From Calothrix sp. NIES-3974 (lineage in GTDB: Bacteria > Cyanobacteriota > Cyanobacteriia > Cyanobacteriales > Nostocaceae), in contig NZ_AP018254.1 in assembly GCF_002368395.1 (NCBI RefSeq), positions 3,906,001 through 3,970,000 on the forward strand: a DNA stretch of 64,000 bases. Direction: 5' to 3'. The notes beneath the pieces were generated by a model, which did no database searches, had not been told where the DNA came from, and was given only the letters and a program-made list of their open reading frames with translations. The position numbers and the translations under genes were made by a program. Positions 45,834 through 54,135 of this stretch are shown piece after piece (the stretch's first letter is position 1; every line of letters starts with the position of its first letter).

Positions 45834-46637
45834 TTACTCAGACTGTTGTGCAGCTTTTCTCACATCATCCACGCTTAACTCCAAAGCCTCCGCTATCTGC
45901 TCGATCGTCAACCCAGCAGCTAACATTGGTGGTACAGCAAGTAACTTTCCTTCCTGTCTTCCTTCCTGTCTTCCTTTCTGCTCTCCTTCTGCGAATGCTT
46001 GTTGATAAAATCTTGTTTGCTTTAACTCGCTTAATCCAAACATTTCTTGTATCTCCTCAATCTCCATAGTGGGAAACTTATAAACCAATATCGTTTCAAT
46101 TATTTGTAACAATTGTTGCTGTTGTTGTCCTGTCTCAACTTCCTGATTGGTTCTAGTAATCAATTCCCTGGCTGACTCAATTGCCCGATTTTGATTTTCG
46201 ATGATTAATTTAATCGTAGCAACACCAATGGGTAGGGATGCAACTTCCCCTAGCTCATCTAGATAAATGATGGTAATTCTTCCAGAGGCAAAGGATTCGC
46301 GGTAATGGATGGTTGATGCAGTGTCAATATTTCGACTTGGGTAAATAACGAAAGCGAACCAATCATTTTCAGGTTTATTTTGTCGCAAGTATAAATTTAT
46401 TTCTGTAAATAGGCGTGAGTATATTCCCAAATCCTCTTGAAACTGAACTTCGACAAAATAAATTGGCTGTTCTTGACTTTGGGGAATAAATACACCATCA
46501 ATACGGAATGCTGTTTGCTTGATTTCGACTGATGAAAATTGATATTCACTGGCGATTTCGGGAGAATAACCAATTAGTTCAAAGAAGATGCTGGGAAATT
46601 CTTGAAAGAGACGGTAAAAGATGCTATCTGTTTTCAC
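45834..46637 (-). CDS. Rpn/DUF2887 family PD-(D/E)XK nuclease-like protein
   Basis: The protein has 267 aa. The N-terminal part has FYRLFQEFPSIFFELIG, KQTAFRIDGVFIP and IYFVEVQFQED, where the D-(E)-V-Q pattern is the nuclease core of the family. The C-terminal part contains a Glu/Gln-Gly repeat (EGEQKGRQEGRQEGK), then AAGLTIEQIAEALELSVDDV. Members are abundant in cyanobacteria and relate to recombination-promoting nucleases. It is monocistronic. Activity is inferred from the family. Confidence 0.82.
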   Translation of the reverse strand: MKTDSIFYRLFQEFPSIFFELIGYSPEIASEYQFSSVEIKQTAFRIDGVFIPQSQEQPIYFVEVQFQEDLGIYSRLFTEINLYLRQNKPENDWFAFVIYPSRNIDTASTIHYRESFASGRITIIYLDELGEVASLPIGVATIKLIIENQNRAIESARELITRTNQEVETGQQQQQLLQIIETILVYKFPTMEIEEIQEMFGLSELKQTRFYQQAFAEGEQKGRQEGRQEGKLLAVPPMLAAGLTIEQIAEALELSVDDVRKAAQQSE

Positions 46638-46733
46638 AAAGGTGATTATTTCAACGCAGAGTTTTGATAGTCTTTCAGGTTATCATAGGGACAATGAAAT
46701 ATCAAACCAGTCTCCTTACTCCCATCTACCTGC

Positions 46734-47894
46734 TTATAATTTATATTTTTGCATCAAGGGAATAGCCAGTTTATTCACTAATAATTTTAAAATCAGCCAA
46801 ATAATTTTTCGCCACCAAGGGAGATGGGAAATATAAACCGCACTATACTCTATATTGGGAAGGAATCCTCGTAATCTTTTAAAGGATGCTGCACCGGAAC
46901 TTTGATGCAGAATCATTTTTTCAGTTTTGGCTGTATTCGTCAGAAGTGCTGACAGCATTCGATATAATCCGATTTCCTGGGGTAATTGGGTGTCATAACC
47001 AAGAATAGGTGTAGTCATCATGTTATTCACGTGGTAATAACCGATTACTCCATCGATGCGGTGGTCTTTTTTGAGGATTTGAAAACACCAAGCGGGGTTT
47101 TGTAGGGTTAATTTGATAAATTCCACGGTAAACTGGGGATTATGGTATGAATATTTTTCTAAATAAAGCAGATTATATAATTCTACAATTCGAGGGATAT
47201 CTTCAGCAGTAATTGCTGATTTATCTAAAACTGTATATCCATGTTTATGAATTAATTGGGTATCCTGTTTGAGACGCGATCGCATTTTACTACGTCGTAA
47301 GGATTTGTCCGCAGGATTGAAGAGGTAAATTTGCCGACTACCGATTAAATGGTAATTATTGGTTTGGAATCCATGCATTAGTTCGTTGTCCACAAATGTA
47401 TTAATCGAACGAAACATGATGGCGTGGTTCGGGAATTTTTGGCAAAGAAATGTGGTAATGGCTTGAATTTCCTGTGTTGAGATGGGGGGATATAAATTCG
47501 TGGATAAAAGTAAGTTATTTACGATGACCACTCGATTGATTTGTGCTTGAGCGGCAAATATTCCGAGAAGGTCGAGTATGTGGGCAATGGTTGTTTCTAA
47601 AAATGGATTTTTCAGGTTTGTCAGTTCTACTTTGGTATAGGTAATATAGTGGTTGTAGGGTGAGCAAACATAACAGTTTTCTAATTCTAAATCATTAACT
47701 GTAACGGGAAGGGTGAGATTTCCAGCAGTGAGTAAATATAATTGGGTGTTTACATTCTGGATAAACGGCAATGAGCCTAGTTTCATCATGGGAATAAAAT
47801 AGGCTGCAATCAATTGGGAATGTTGGGTATTATCTCTATTGAAATTGAATTCGTCAATATGATTGCTATCATAAAGCTTGACAGGTAAGGCCAT
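46734..47894 (-). CDS. GNAT-like protein of unknown function
   Basis: The protein has 386 aa. The C-terminal half has a GNAT/FemAB-like pattern: DIPRIVELYNLLYLEKYSY, IDGVIGYYHVNNM, LLTNTAKTEKMILHQSSGAAS and FKRLRGF. The last ~30 residues are hydrophobic and basic (WWRKIIWLILKLLVNK), suggesting membrane association. The N-terminal half is not recognised. It would be a transferase for a cell-envelope or natural-product substrate if the fold call is right. Confidence 0.55.
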   Translation of the reverse strand: MALPVKLYDSNHIDEFNFNRDNTQHSQLIAAYFIPMMKLGSLPFIQNVNTQLYLLTAGNLTLPVTVNDLELENCYVCSPYNHYITYTKVELTNLKNPFLETTIAHILDLLGIFAAQAQINRVVIVNNLLLSTNLYPPISTQEIQAITTFLCQKFPNHAIMFRSINTFVDNELMHGFQTNNYHLIGSRQIYLFNPADKSLRRSKMRSRLKQDTQLIHKHGYTVLDKSAITAEDIPRIVELYNLLYLEKYSYHNPQFTVEFIKLTLQNPAWCFQILKKDHRIDGVIGYYHVNNMMTTPILGYDTQLPQEIGLYRMLSALLTNTAKTEKMILHQSSGAASFKRLRGFLPNIEYSAVYISHLPWWRKIIWLILKLLVNKLAIPLMQKYKL

Positions 47895-48927
47895 AGAAAT
47901 TTACAGCAGAGTGAAAAAATACAGGATACAATATTGTGTAATACTGTTTTCATCTGAAGTTGCACATCACAAGTTGTCCGAAGCGAGGAGGAATGACGAA
48001 GCAATCTCATAATCTTCAATGTTAATGAGTTGCTGAGATTGCCGAGTTCCAGCTGTTTCCGCACTACGAGAGCAAAAAGTAAGCTACACAACTACACGCA
48101 AAAAAATTATATGCAGTTTCATCTCAATATAAGTAGGGTCTGCGGAAAAAGTTTTTTCGTGAGGGTAGGGAGTAGGGAGTAGGGAATAGCTTTAACCATT
48201 CCAGTTTCACTTTTCACTGGCTGCAAAAATTACCAATACCAGGTTTTTGAGCCTTATATACCTATTCGGAAAGCACTTTTTGCGACTAGAAATACCCTTT
48301 AATTCTTGCAATATCAGAGTTTTGCTATTTTTCAGTCAGCCCTAATATCACGTGAGTTCGATGATTTATAAAGCCTGAAACTCCTGTCCAGTAACATTCG
48401 TAGAAAATAGAAGTTTTTAAAAACCTCCAAGTATGATGTTGAGAATAAAATCATTAAACCTGGAATCAGTCAGTTATTGACTTTGTTCTCAAATAATGGA
48501 TGAGGTTACTTTAAACCTTAACTTTCAAAATCATGGATTCACAGGGATTGTAGCGTTTATAATTCGTCGAATTCACGTTAATATCGTTTACGCTAATGAT
48601 TGCTACATATCAGTAGCTATAACCGTTAATTATTCTAGTTTCATTTATTTCCAAGTAAAAGATAATCGATATAAGTAGGGAATGGGGAGAGACGCGACAT
48701 GTCGCGTCTGTACAGGGAATAGTTTTAAGCTTTCCCCTTTCCCAATAATGGTTGAAGGTTTTCCGGATGTGCGTGATTCGTTCCGGGGTAGACGCTAAAC
48801 ATTTCTCTGCTGCAACCTACTAAAAAATGTTCATTCCTCATACCCAGTATATCCTCCAAGGACTGGGTGGAAGCTATATTCCTTTCGGTTCAAAGACTTA
48901 CAGTGAGAGGCTTGTAGCCCTATAGGC

Positions 48928-48944
48928 GATTATCATTCTCATGC
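48928..48944. promoter_or_regulatory. Fur-box-like operator
   Basis: On the - strand the sequence GAGAATGATAATC matches 12 of 13 bases of the classical Fur half-pattern GATAATGATAATC. It lies upstream of broken coding fragments, so the regulated gene seems to be lost. Confidence 0.4.
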
Positions 48945-49030
48945 AATAGAGTCTATTAGCCCCTGACAGCCTCATTTCCATACTAACAGAAACCCCTATG
49001 ATTAATCAACCCTTTTTCTGATATTGGATT

Positions 49031-49249
49031 AGTGCAAATCCCCGTGACCGATTTGACTGCATTGGGGATTACTCCTGAAGTTTTCCTCAAAGGATTGATA
49101 GCCGGAATTGATGGATTAACCTTGGAAAATACAGGAACATCTACGAGCTGAACAGGAGTAATAATTTAGTAGAACAAACCATGCAACAGTTAAAAGATGT
49201 AGAGACATTACGACAAAAATTCCGCGATCGCTTTGGAGGATTAGATTCT
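49031..49249 (+). pseudogene. Broken coding fragments upstream of IS630
   Basis: A frame without start reads VQIPVTDLTALGITPEVFL, then KGLIAGIDGL, and stops at about 49150. Then ATG at about 49181 reads MQQLKDVETLRQKFRDRFGG up to the IS630 insertion at 49250. Amino-acid composition suggests former genes. I do not recognise the families. Confidence 0.4.
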
Positions 49250-49305
49250 TACAGCACTTTCGAGGTAAATGAGGTACACTTGTTATTAGTGCATCAAAAA
49301 TTAAA

Positions 49306-49698
49306 ATGAAACCCTACTCAATCGATTTACGAGAAAAAATAGTAAGTGCTTACGAAAAGGGTGATACATCAATTCGAGGAGTAGCTGTGCAGTTTGGTAT
49401 AGCAAAAAGCTATGTGCAGAAGCTAATCAGGCAAAAAAGATTGGAAGGGCATCTAGAACCCAAAAAGCAAGGTGGAGCAATGAAGGGTAAGCTAGATGAT
49501 TACGGTAGCGAATTAGCAGAAATGGTTCAAAGTTACCCGGATTTAACTTTATTGGAATATTGCGAGTATTTTGGAGAAAAATATAACATTTGGGTGTGTG
49601 CAAGTGTGATGTGTTGTGCATTGCAAAAACAAGAATTAACTCGAAAAAAAAGACTTTACGTAGCAGCCAAGCGAAAACAGAAAGAGTCCAAAAACTGA
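49306..49698 (+). CDS. IS630 transposase, first ORF (helix-turn-helix part)
   Basis: The 130-aa product begins MKPYSIDLREKIVSAYEKGD and has an N-terminal homeodomain-like helix-turn-helix (TSIRGVAVQFGIAKSYVQKL) that binds the inverted repeats. It overlaps the second ORF by 109 bases. The A8 run at about 49645-49652 lies in the overlap, and a -1 slip there would fuse the two parts into one transposase. Confidence 0.9.
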   Translation: MKPYSIDLREKIVSAYEKGDTSIRGVAVQFGIAKSYVQKLIRQKRLEGHLEPKKQGGAMKGKLDDYGSELAEMVQSYPDLTLLEYCEYFGEKYNIWVCASVMCCALQKQELTRKKRLYVAAKRKQKESKN

Positions 49699-50252
49699 GA
49701 TTAGAATATTGGGAGAAAGTAAAACACATAGACCCAGAAAACCTTGTGTTTATAGACGAAATGGGTGTTTTGCTTGGTTTGACTAGAACTCATGCTCGAA
49801 GCGATCGCGGGAGTAGAGCTTATGATTTTAAACCATATTACCGAGGTGCAAAAATAAGTGTAATTGGAGGAATTAGCTTCAAAAAAGTCTTAGCTGTGAT
49901 GACTTTAAATGGCTCAATGAATGGAGAAGCTTATAAAGTTTTTGTAGAGCATTTTTTACTTCCACAATTATGGGTTGGTGCAGTCGTTGTAATGGATAAT
50001 CTGCCAGCACATAAAGTCGAAGAGATTAAGCCTTTGATTGAATCTGTAGGAGCAAGTGTTCTTTATCTATCTCCTTATTCCCCTGAATTTAATCCAATTG
50101 AACATTGGTGGTCACAATTAAAAGCGTTCTTAAAACAGTTTTCTCCTAAAAGTGCATCTGTAGTTGATGGTTTAATTAAAATTGCACTGACATTAGTTGA
50201 TCCAAAGCATCTAAAAAATTGGTTTACTAATTGTTGCTACTGTACCTCATAA
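49590..50252 (+). CDS. IS630 transposase, second ORF (DDE catalytic part)
   Basis: The catalytic domain has the first Asp in LVFIDEMGV, the second in VVMDNLPAHK and the Glu in LSPYSPEFNPIEHWW, a complete DDE triad. Only the part after the frameshift region (about 49645) is likely to be translated, as a fusion with the first ORF. Its stop lies 15 bp from the right end of the element. Confidence 0.9.
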   Translation: MGVCKCDVLCIAKTRINSKKKTLRSSQAKTERVQKLRLEYWEKVKHIDPENLVFIDEMGVLLGLTRTHARSDRGSRAYDFKPYYRGAKISVIGGISFKKVLAVMTLNGSMNGEAYKVFVEHFLLPQLWVGAVVVMDNLPAHKVEEIKPLIESVGASVLYLSPYSPEFNPIEHWWSQLKAFLKQFSPKSASVVDGLIKIALTLVDPKHLKNWFTNCCYCTS

Positions 50253-50281
50253 ACCTCGAATCTGCTGTAATTGTTGACGTT

Positions 50282-50302
50282 CCCACGACTTAAAGCCGTG
50301 GG
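50282..50302. repeat. End hairpin of the IS605-type element, omega-RNA 3' region
   Basis: CCCACG-ACTTAAAGC-CGTGGG is typical of IS200/IS605 right-end hairpins recognised by TnpA. It lies just past the 3' end of tnpB, where the guide RNA (omegaRNA) of TnpB would be expected to end. Confidence 0.65.
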
Positions 50303-50311
50303 ATTCTTGTT

Positions 50312-51490
50312 TCATTCAGCCGACTTACTTAAAGGAGTTTCCCCACTTAAGCAGAGGTCGTTCTGTCCACAAGCTTTAGATTCTGTGCGCCCCACAGTAC
50401 TTTTTAATCCTTTGTTCAAAATCATAGTCGCCGCGTTATGGTCACGGTGCATCACTGTCCCACAACAATGACATTTGTGGGTACGAGTAGATAAAGATTT
50501 CTGAACTCGTGTCCCACAAACAGAACAATCTTGCGATGTGTAGTGAGGTGCAACTGCTATCACCCAAATGCCAAAAACTTTGCCATAGTAGTCTACCCAA
50601 TCAGTGAATAGTGACCACGAAGCGTCACTGATAGATTTAGCTAAATGATGGTTCTTAACCGTATTTCGCACCTGCAAGTCCTCATAAACTACCAAGTCGT
50701 TTGACTGGACTAGAGTTCTTGCTGTCTTCACAGCAAAATCTTTCCTCTGTCTACTTACCTTGAGATGCTTTTTCGCCAACTTTTTAACAGCTTTACGGCG
50801 ATTAGAAGAGCCTTTTTTACATCTAGAAACTTTGCGTTGTTTGCGTTTCAAAGACTTCTCAGACTTACGCAAAAATCTGGGATTTTCGACTGTCTTACCA
50901 TCAGAATCAGTGTAGAAAAATTCAAGTCCTACATCAATTCCTACTTGTTTACCATTGTGCTGATGCTGTTCTTTGCGTTCCGCATCAACACAAAATTGGC
51001 AGTAATAACCATCTGCTCGTTTAACTACTCTAACTCGCTGAATTTGCTTAGTAGAATAAAAGCTGAAATCACGAGTTCCAACTAGCTGAAATTTCCCTGC
51101 TTTAAAACCATCAGTAAAAGTGATGTACTTCTTGTCGGCAGAAATAGCCCATCCTGAAGTTTTATATTCTACGGAATGTCCACGCTTTTTAAATCGCGGA
51201 TAACCCTTTTTACCTGGCTTTTTAGCTTTACAGTTGTCATAGAAACGCTTAATAGCGCACCAAGCTCTATCGGCAGAAGCCTGACGAGCCATAGAGTTGA
51301 GTTTGCCAGCAAAATCAAATTCTTTGGCTAAAACAGCGCAAAGTTTTTGAAGGTCATTCTTGCTAACATCCTTGTTATCTATCCAATGTCTTAGAGCTTT
51401 GTTGCGGATAAACAAAGCCGTTCTAATGGCTTCATCTAATAAGCCGTACTGACTTTCTTTGCCCTTCAATTTCGCTTCTAAGACTAACAT
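50312..51490 (-). CDS. tnpB: TnpB RNA-guided endonuclease
   Basis: About 392 aa from ATG at 51490 (MLVLEAKLKGKESQYGLLDE); the frame opens upstream at 51511. The RuvC catalytic acids are in VGIDVGLEFF (Asp), LVVYEDLQV (Glu) and MHRDHNAATM (Asp). A zinc ribbon with CSVCG and CHCCG precedes the last motif. The domain order is complete, so the nuclease may be active. TnpB cuts DNA under omegaRNA guidance and helps its element persist. Here its TnpA partner is broken, so TnpB may be a stranded or exapted copy. Confidence 0.93.
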   Translation of the reverse strand: MLVLEAKLKGKESQYGLLDEAIRTALFIRNKALRHWIDNKDVSKNDLQKLCAVLAKEFDFAGKLNSMARQASADRAWCAIKRFYDNCKAKKPGKKGYPRFKKRGHSVEYKTSGWAISADKKYITFTDGFKAGKFQLVGTRDFSFYSTKQIQRVRVVKRADGYYCQFCVDAERKEQHQHNGKQVGIDVGLEFFYTDSDGKTVENPRFLRKSEKSLKRKQRKVSRCKKGSSNRRKAVKKLAKKHLKVSRQRKDFAVKTARTLVQSNDLVVYEDLQVRNTVKNHHLAKSISDASWSLFTDWVDYYGKVFGIWVIAVAPHYTSQDCSVCGTRVQKSLSTRTHKCHCCGTVMHRDHNAATMILNKGLKSTVGRTESKACGQNDLCLSGETPLSKSAE

Positions 51491-51578
51491 CGCTCGACCC
51501 TGAGATGACAAAAATAATATAGTATATTATGGTTGATAGATACAAGCTATTGACCGCAGTTTGACAAAAACTTTACAT

Positions 51579-51975
51579 ATGCTAGAAAATTACAGGCACA
51601 AGACAACATCAGTCACTATGATTAATTACCACTTCGTCTGGATATCGAAAAGACGAAAAAAGGTGTTAGTTGGAAATGTTGCTATCAGGCTTGAGGAATT
51701 GCTTTATGAAAAAACATTCATAACTAGGGTGCGAGATTCTAGCTCTTGAAATCATGGAAGACCATGTACATCTTTTTGTGAGCAGTTCTCCAACATTAGC
51801 CCCAGACCAAATTATGTTTAGGTTAAAAGGATATACTTCTAGGGTATTAAGACAAGAATTTCCGCATTTAATGAGAATGCCTTCAATGTGGACAAGAAGT
51901 TATTTTTGTGGAACTGCGGGTGACGCTTCAAGTGAGATAATTAAAAAGTATATTGCTAATCAAAAAACTCGCTAA
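51579..51975 (+). pseudogene. Frameshifted tnpA (Y1/HUH transposase)
   Basis: From ATG at 51579 the frame reads HKTTSVTMINYHFVWISKRRK, a clear IS200-type start, then shifts near 51719-51733 and stops at 51749. The continuing part in the next frame has MEDHVHLFVSSSPTL (the HUH motif) and EIIKKYIANQ (the catalytic Tyr) to 51975. A one-base indel has split the gene. Transposition would need TnpA from another copy. Confidence 0.85.
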
Positions 51976-52076
51976 CAATGGGACTGCACCTAAAGGTGCT
52001 TCCCATTCATGAGGGCAGTTGCATGGACGGGTTTCCCGGCTTGAGCAAACTGCCCGTCCCACCCCGCGCATAACTC

Positions 52077-52111
52077 AACAGACTAAAAATTTTTGGGATT
52101 TTTAGTCTGTT
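52077..52111. terminator. Strong palindromic stem-loop
   Basis: AACAGACTAAAAAT (52077-52090) pairs perfectly with ATTTTTAGTCTGTT (52098-52111) around TTTTGGG. The A/T-rich stem could end transcription from either side, between the IS605-type element and the gene at 52291. Confidence 0.6.
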
Positions 52112-52290
52112 GCTGGTGGGCTTTCTGCTCCAATAATTGTAAACAGCGTGCTACGTTCTGGATTGTAGTCTATAGATTTGCTTTATTTTCCAGTTTAAAG
52201 TGGATAATGGCTGTAATACTATCTTTGCGATGGTTTAAGTCTAATTTATTTACCCTTTAAACACCCTAAGTAGGCAAGAATTGTAAATAC

Positions 52291-52671
52291 ATGAATACCT
52301 CCGACCTGGAATTGGCGATCGCGAAGGAAGAGAAACTTCTAGAAGCGATGCAAACCAATAATATTGAACTGTTAGATCGACTACTGCACGACGAGCTTTT
52401 ATTTCACACACCCGATGGACAAACCGTAACCAAAGCAATGGATTTAAATAATTACCGTTCGGGTCATGTTAACTGGCGTACACTCACACCCAGCGATCGC
52501 ATGATTCACCAAATAGGTGACAATATTATTGTTGCAGTTACGGTGGAAATTCAAGGTAATTATTTTGGACAGGAAATCAATGGCAAATTTCGCTATCTGC
52601 GAGTTTGGAAGCAGTTTCATGATGATTGGAAAGTAATTGCAGGAAGTGTCGTTGTTATAAGTAGCACTTAA
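52291..52671 (+). CDS. NTF2-like/DUF4440 family protein
   Basis: The 126-aa protein has an N-terminal helix (LAIAKEEKLLEAMQTNNIELL), followed by LLHDELLFHTPDGQTVTK and a beta-rich half ending FRYLRVWKQFHDDWKVIAG. This is the SnoaL/NTF2 cone fold of DUF4440. Members bind small hydrophobic ligands or act as isomerase-type enzymes; nothing more specific can be read. It is a single gene after a terminator-like palindrome. Confidence 0.75.
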   Translation: MNTSDLELAIAKEEKLLEAMQTNNIELLDRLLHDELLFHTPDGQTVTKAMDLNNYRSGHVNWRTLTPSDRMIHQIGDNIIVAVTVEIQGNYFGQEINGKFRYLRVWKQFHDDWKVIAGSVVVISST

Positions 52672-52723
52672 TTATTTTATTTTTGATTATTGACGAGGGT
52701 TTTGCCATCGAGGTTGTACGACG

Positions 52724-53566
52724 CTAATTAGAAGTTTGACATTTAGCTATTGCTGCTTGCAATAACTCAACATCCACATCCCACCAATCTTGCAACTTCA
52801 TTAAGCTAGGATACAACCGATTATCTCCTATTGCCAATGCAGCTTCTACAGATAATCTTCCCACACAACCGCTTTCCAATTCCGTAATTAGTGGTTCAAT
52901 GACCCGTTGATCTTTTCTGATGGCTAAACCTAATAATGCTTCCCCACGGATTTCAGCAACTGTGTCATCTTTATCGTCTTCAACTTCGGAAATGATGCGT
53001 TGATATAAAGCATCTCGAATTGCTGGGGTATCGATGGCAATTTGTGAACCCAAGCCAAAAGTTGCCCAATTTCTTACCTCGTTATCTACATCACCAGATA
53101 ATTCGATCAATGCTTGAATTGCTGACTCATCTTCCTGACAACTCAAACCAAAAACAACACCCATTCTGACATTACAATTGGCATGGTTTTTAAATTTAAT
53201 TAACGGAAAAATTCCCCTTGCATCTTGTAAATGTCCGAAAGCATAACCAATCGCTGCTAAAACATTTTCATCTTCCTCATAGGACAGTAATTTTAATAAA
53301 ATCTCTCCCCGTTCGCGAGTACAAAAATTACCCTGTGTAGTCCCTAATTGGGCAAGGATGTTAACACCTAAAGTTCTTTCCTGGGGATTTTTACCCTCGC
53401 ATAAATGGGAGGCTGCTGTAAATTCTTCATCTCCACCACGGATTCGTAAAATATGCACTAAGTCCCAATAAACATCTTCATTTTCTGTTGTTAAAGCAGT
53501 TTGAATTATTTCCTGGGTGCAGCTTTTGTCTAGTTGTAAATTTTCTGCTTGGTTTTGTTCAGGCAT
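52724..53566 (-). CDS. HEAT-repeat protein
   Basis: About 280 aa from ATG at 53566 (MPEQNQAENLQLDKSC); the longer frame from 53716 reads through repeat DNA and is rejected. Helical repeats can be seen in LGVNILAQLGTTQ, NVLAAIGYAFGHLQD, NVRMGVVFGLSCQED, VRNWATFGLGSQ and RGEALLGLAIRKD. It resembles the HEAT-type sensor or lyase-related proteins common in cyanobacteria. No partner is adjacent. It is not closely similar to the HEAT protein at 38146 beyond the repeat type. Confidence 0.75.
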   Translation of the reverse strand: MPEQNQAENLQLDKSCTQEIIQTALTTENEDVYWDLVHILRIRGGDEEFTAASHLCEGKNPQERTLGVNILAQLGTTQGNFCTRERGEILLKLLSYEEDENVLAAIGYAFGHLQDARGIFPLIKFKNHANCNVRMGVVFGLSCQEDESAIQALIELSGDVDNEVRNWATFGLGSQIAIDTPAIRDALYQRIISEVEDDKDDTVAEIRGEALLGLAIRKDQRVIEPLITELESGCVGRLSVEAALAIGDNRLYPSLMKLQDWWDVDVELLQAAIAKCQTSN

Positions 53567-53707
53567 CGGATATCCAATTGTTAAGTAGGGTTTGCAGTCA
53601 AAAGTCTGAAGCGTGAGGGTAGGGAACAGGGAGTCGGTAGAGATAACCCGTCGGGTCTTCTCTACAGGGAGTAGTTTTAAAATATTAGGTTTCAGTGGAG
53701 ACCATCC

Positions 53708-53847
53708 ATGCACCAAATTAATTTACAAGTAGCAGAAACTCAATTAGGCTGATTGAAGAAGTTGCACCTGGAGAGGAAGTGTTCATCACACGTAGTGACG
53801 ATTCATCTTTGAAAATTGTACCGATTATTGCTAACTTGACGTATTAA
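53708..53847 (+). pseudogene. Phd/YefM-type antitoxin remnant
   Basis: ATG at 53708 reads MHQINLQVAETQLG and stops; in the next frame LIEEVAPGEEVFITRSDDSS, then LKIVPIIANLTY runs to TAA at 53845-53847. Together these make a typical short Phd-like antitoxin with a frameshift near the join. No toxin gene follows. Confidence 0.7.
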
Positions 53848-53876
53848 AAATAGCTGATGATTTTGACAACTGCAAA

Positions 53877-53969
53877 GTAGGTAGGTGCAATTAAACATAA
53901 AACCACAATGTAACCAATCATTCGGCAAAAAGCCTTAACCCCGTACAGACGCGATATATCGTGTCTCTC
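53877..53969 (-). repeat. ~95-bp dispersed repeat, inverted partner of 9118-9212
   Basis: Read on the - strand it aligns with 9118-9212 almost base for base, including GGTTTTATGTTTAATTGCAC and CACCTACCTACTT. It includes a one-mismatch copy of the AGACGCGATATAT palindrome at 53947-53966. Confidence 0.75.
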
Positions 53970-54022
53970 ACTACTCACCACCCACCTACTTACCAGAATT
54001 TGAGAATTACACACCATGAGAA

Positions 54023-54094
54023 GGTGCCGATGCGCTTTACAAATCTCTAGATTTTCCAATTATTGGTCAGTGTTACTCTAGTTACTGGAAATAG
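54023..54094 (+). pseudogene. GNAT C-terminal remnant, copy of the end of the gene at 59093
   Basis: The frame reads GADALYKSLDFPIIGQCYS then SYWK and stop. The DNA is nearly identical to the last ~70 bases of the GNAT gene ending at 59947 (ALYKSLEFQIIGQCYSSYWK). The upstream part is absent. It lies just 41 bp before the Rieske gene. Confidence 0.75.
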
Positions 54095-54135
54095 AAAAAT
54101 ATTTTTAACACAACTTTTCCAAATTACTGTTAACA

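Larger units (their letters stand above)
47895..49249. other. Long gene-poor stretch upstream of the first IS630 copy
   Basis: No intact gene is seen. It holds GGGAGTA heptamers at 48164-48190, a perfect 20-bp palindrome AGACGCGACA-TGTCGCGTCT at 48690-48709, a Fur-box-like sequence at 48928-48944, and broken coding fragments at about 49030-49250 described separately. Confidence 0.5.
49252..50267 (+). mobile_element. IS630-family insertion sequence, copy 1 (1,016 bp)
   Basis: It is flanked by TA on both sides (49250-49251 and 50268-50269), the usual IS630 target duplication. The terminal inverted repeats share CAGCA, TCGAGGT and TGAGGTACA at the same spacing. A second copy of the same length is at 61220-62235, with only one base difference noticed (G to A changing Arg to Lys in the first ORF). 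Such identity means recent transposition. Confidence 0.93.
50270..52066. mobile_element. IS200/IS605-type element with divergent tnpB and tnpA
   Basis: It lies immediately after the right end of IS630 copy 1. tnpB is on the - strand and tnpA on the + strand, the divergent IS605 plan. The tnpB-side end carries the stem-loop CCCACG..CGTGGG (50282-50302). The tnpA-side end carries hairpins at 51979-52005 and about 52013-52055. The outer limits are approximate. tnpA is frameshifted, so the copy cannot move by itself. Confidence 0.8.

Noticed and set aside
48780-48930. Possible riboswitch or structured RNA
   Set aside because: Some pairing is visible (CCAGTATATCCTCCAAGG..), but no known riboswitch core motif could be identified.
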